Positions 43,238 through 44,602 of a stretch of DNA of 44,602 bases are shown here, one piece after another. The stretch is from assembly GCA_946885665.1 (NCBI GenBank), contig CAMPGT010000003.1, positions 1 through 44,602 of the forward strand, in the 5' to 3' direction. Source of the stretch: an uncultured Chitinophagaceae bacterium (GTDB taxonomy: Bacteria; Bacteroidota; Bacteroidia; Chitinophagales; Chitinophagaceae). Position numbers and translations under genes: made by a program. The notes under the pieces were generated by a model, which searched no databases, was not told where the DNA came from, and saw only the letters and a program-made list of their open reading frames with translations. Position 1 is the first letter of the stretch. Each line of letters starts with the position of its first letter.

Positions 43238-44572
43238 ATGAAAAGATTACTGATCCATACCTGCTGCCTGCTGGCATGCTGTTATTGCATGGCGCAGCAA
43301 AAAAACACGGGCCGGCCGCCACTCACGATGCTGCTTAACGACACCGGCCTCAGGTCGGCGCACATCGGCGTAAGCATTTACGACCCTGCCGCTAAAAAAT
43401 ACGTGTACACTTATCAGCCAGACAAGTATTTTGTACCTGCCTCGAACGTAAAAATCGTTACCTGCTTCGCCGCCATGAAATACCTGAAGCACATCCTTCC
43501 CGGCATCAGGTATTATGAAAATGACACTGCGGTATATCTCGTGCCCACAGGCGATCCTACGTTGCTGCACCGCGATTTTCCCAATCAGCCCGTTATTCGG
43601 TTTCTCCAGCAGCAGCATAAAAAAATTTACATCACCGATAAAAACTGGAAGGATAAAGAACTCGGCGCCGGCTGGTCGTGGGACGACTACCAGGACGATT
43701 ACATGGCCGAAAGAAATGCACTGCCCGTGTACGGCAACACGCTCAGGTGGGTGCAGGAAAAAATACGAAGCAATAACAGGGGGCTCGAAGAATCCATGTC
43801 GGTGTATTCGGATCCGGAGGTGAACTGGAAAGTGAAATTTGCCACCGACTCTTTGAAAAAAGAATTTGACGTGGGCAGGGACAGGCTGGAAAATATTTTT
43901 AACATCACCGAGGGCACCGCCGATCATGAAGAGGTGTATGTGCCCTTTATTACCGGCGGACTTACCGCAGCACTTGAATTGCTGCCCGACACGATCAACA
44001 AGCCCGTAAGTATTTTAAATGATTTTTTGCTTACCGATCCAACGCAGCATACTGTTTGGTCGCAGCCAACCGATTCGGTGCTGCGGCAAATGATGTATAA
44101 CAGCGATAATTTTTTCGCCGAACAATTGTTGCTGATGGTTTCCGAGCAGCGTACCGGTGTGATGAACGATGCCCTCATCATCGATTCGATATTGAATACC
44201 GACCTGGCGGGATTGAAGGATACACCTGTGTGGGTGGACGGTTGCGGGCTGAGCCGCTATAACCTGTTTTCGCCGAACGATTTTGTAAGCATACTCGACA
44301 GTATGCGGCTGCAGTTCGGGATGGACAGGGTGAAATCGATTTTCCCCACCGGTGATTCGGGAACGCTTAAACATTATTATGTAAGGGAGAATGGATATAT
44401 CTATGCGAAAACAGGAAGCATGTCGGGAGTGATTGCGCTGAGCGGCTTTTTGTACACGCGGCGCGGGCGGCTGCTCATCTTTTCAGTGCTGGTGAATAAT
44501 TACAACGGCAAGGGGAGTTATGCCCGCCGCAGCATCGAGCGGTTTTTGAGAGAGGTAAGGAGGGGGCAATAG
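43238..44572 (+). CDS. dacB: D-alanyl-D-alanine carboxypeptidase/endopeptidase (PBP4, family S13)
   Basis: A 444-residue exported peptidase that trims peptidoglycan peptides in the periplasm. Signal peptide about 1-19 (ending CMAQ). Penicillin-binding motifs: SxxK in PASNVKIV (Ser69, Lys72), SxN in YNSDNFFAEQLL, and KTG in YAKTGSMSGVIALSGFL. The family signature VDGCGLSRYNLFSP is also present. Start ATG 43238 follows the stop of the arginase-like gene by one base; a longer frame to 43166 would overlap that gene. Length and order of motifs are normal for class C low-molecular-weight PBPs. Co-translation with an arginase-fold protein has no obvious biochemical reason. Confidence 0.92.
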   Translation: MKRLLIHTCCLLACCYCMAQQKNTGRPPLTMLLNDTGLRSAHIGVSIYDPAAKKYVYTYQPDKYFVPASNVKIVTCFAAMKYLKHILPGIRYYENDTAVYLVPTGDPTLLHRDFPNQPVIRFLQQQHKKIYITDKNWKDKELGAGWSWDDYQDDYMAERNALPVYGNTLRWVQEKIRSNNRGLEESMSVYSDPEVNWKVKFATDSLKKEFDVGRDRLENIFNITEGTADHEEVYVPFITGGLTAALELLPDTINKPVSILNDFLLTDPTQHTVWSQPTDSVLRQMMYNSDNFFAEQLLLMVSEQRTGVMNDALIIDSILNTDLAGLKDTPVWVDGCGLSRYNLFSPNDFVSILDSMRLQFGMDRVKSIFPTGDSGTLKHYYVRENGYIYAKTGSMSGVIALSGFLYTRRGRLLIFSVLVNNYNGKGSYARRSIERFLREVRRGQ

Positions 44573-44580
44573 GCAATGGG

Positions 44581-44600
44581 TATACCCGCCGGCGGGCATA
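44581..44600. repeat. GC-rich palindrome at the right edge
   Basis: TATACCCGCCGGCGGGCATA contains the perfect 12-bp palindrome CCCGCCGGCGGG (44585-44596), with three more paired bases on each side after one mismatch. It begins 8 bases after the dacB stop. It may be the start of another intergenic repeat of the kind at 20104-20265, but the window ends here. Confidence 0.5.
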
Positions 44601-44602
44601 AC

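Overview
The window looks like a chromosomal segment of a Bacteroidota bacterium, most plausibly a Chitinophagaceae-type soil or plant-debris degrader. Four things support this. Genes lack Shine-Dalgarno sites and several start just after a TAnnTTTG box, the phylum's -7 promoter element. One very large secreted protein ends in a type IX secretion sorting domain. The gene families are typical (FtsX/MacB permease of about 790 aa, SSS symporters, FG-GAP lipoproteins, OmpA with thrombospondin type 3 repeats, an LpxD paralogue). Intergenic gaps carry short palindromic and heptanucleotide repeats. I see no tRNA, rRNA, CRISPR array, transposase or phage gene.

Layout. 1-2599 (minus): phytanoyl-CoA-dioxygenase-like enzyme followed by two FG-GAP lipoproteins, the second cut by the window edge. 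2618-3478 (plus): secreted alpha/beta-hydrolase. 3467-8876: a beta-mannooligosaccharide module with SSS symporter, GH130 mannosylglucose phosphorylase and mannobiose/cellobiose 2-epimerase on the minus strand, and a divergent AraC regulator. 9246-14279 (plus): CE1-like esterase lipoprotein with two PKD-like domains, then a GH13 alpha-glucosidase and TreZ. 14270-17444 (minus): GH30 and GH5-CBM6 secreted glycanases. 17621-20002: MacB/FtsX permease. 20267-23114 (minus): OmpA protein and a membrane histidine kinase. 23209-26133 (minus): SSS symporter, a 59-residue two-helix membrane protein and an AI-2E family transporter, divergent from a myo-inositol oxygenase (26285-27166). 27332-33849 (minus): two-domain DUF1080 protein and a 1671-aa T9SS multidomain esterase. 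34220-36883 (plus): stand-alone receiver and an OmpR-type response regulator/kinase pair. 37143-38087: LpxD. 38089-42064 (minus): pheS, 3-hydroxyacyl-CoA dehydrogenase, and a single ORF joining an NAD-dependent epimerase to a signal-peptide-bearing CarboxypepD_reg-like protein. 42100-44572 (plus): an arginase-fold protein with altered metal ligands, then a PBP4-type D-Ala-D-Ala carboxypeptidase.

The common theme is capture and cytoplasmic processing of plant or fungal carbohydrates: beta-mannan disaccharides by epimerisation and phosphorolysis, alpha-glucans, beta-glucans, and myo-inositol by oxidation to glucuronate, next to ordinary envelope and housekeeping genes. I found no clear defence, mobile or secondary-metabolite system. 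The best leads for something undescribed are the in-frame epimerase/signal-peptide fusion, the arginase-fold protein lacking two metal ligands, the 59-aa protein beside the putative inositol symporter, the duplicated module in the T9SS protein, and the repeats and minus-strand terminator-like hairpins in intergenic gaps.
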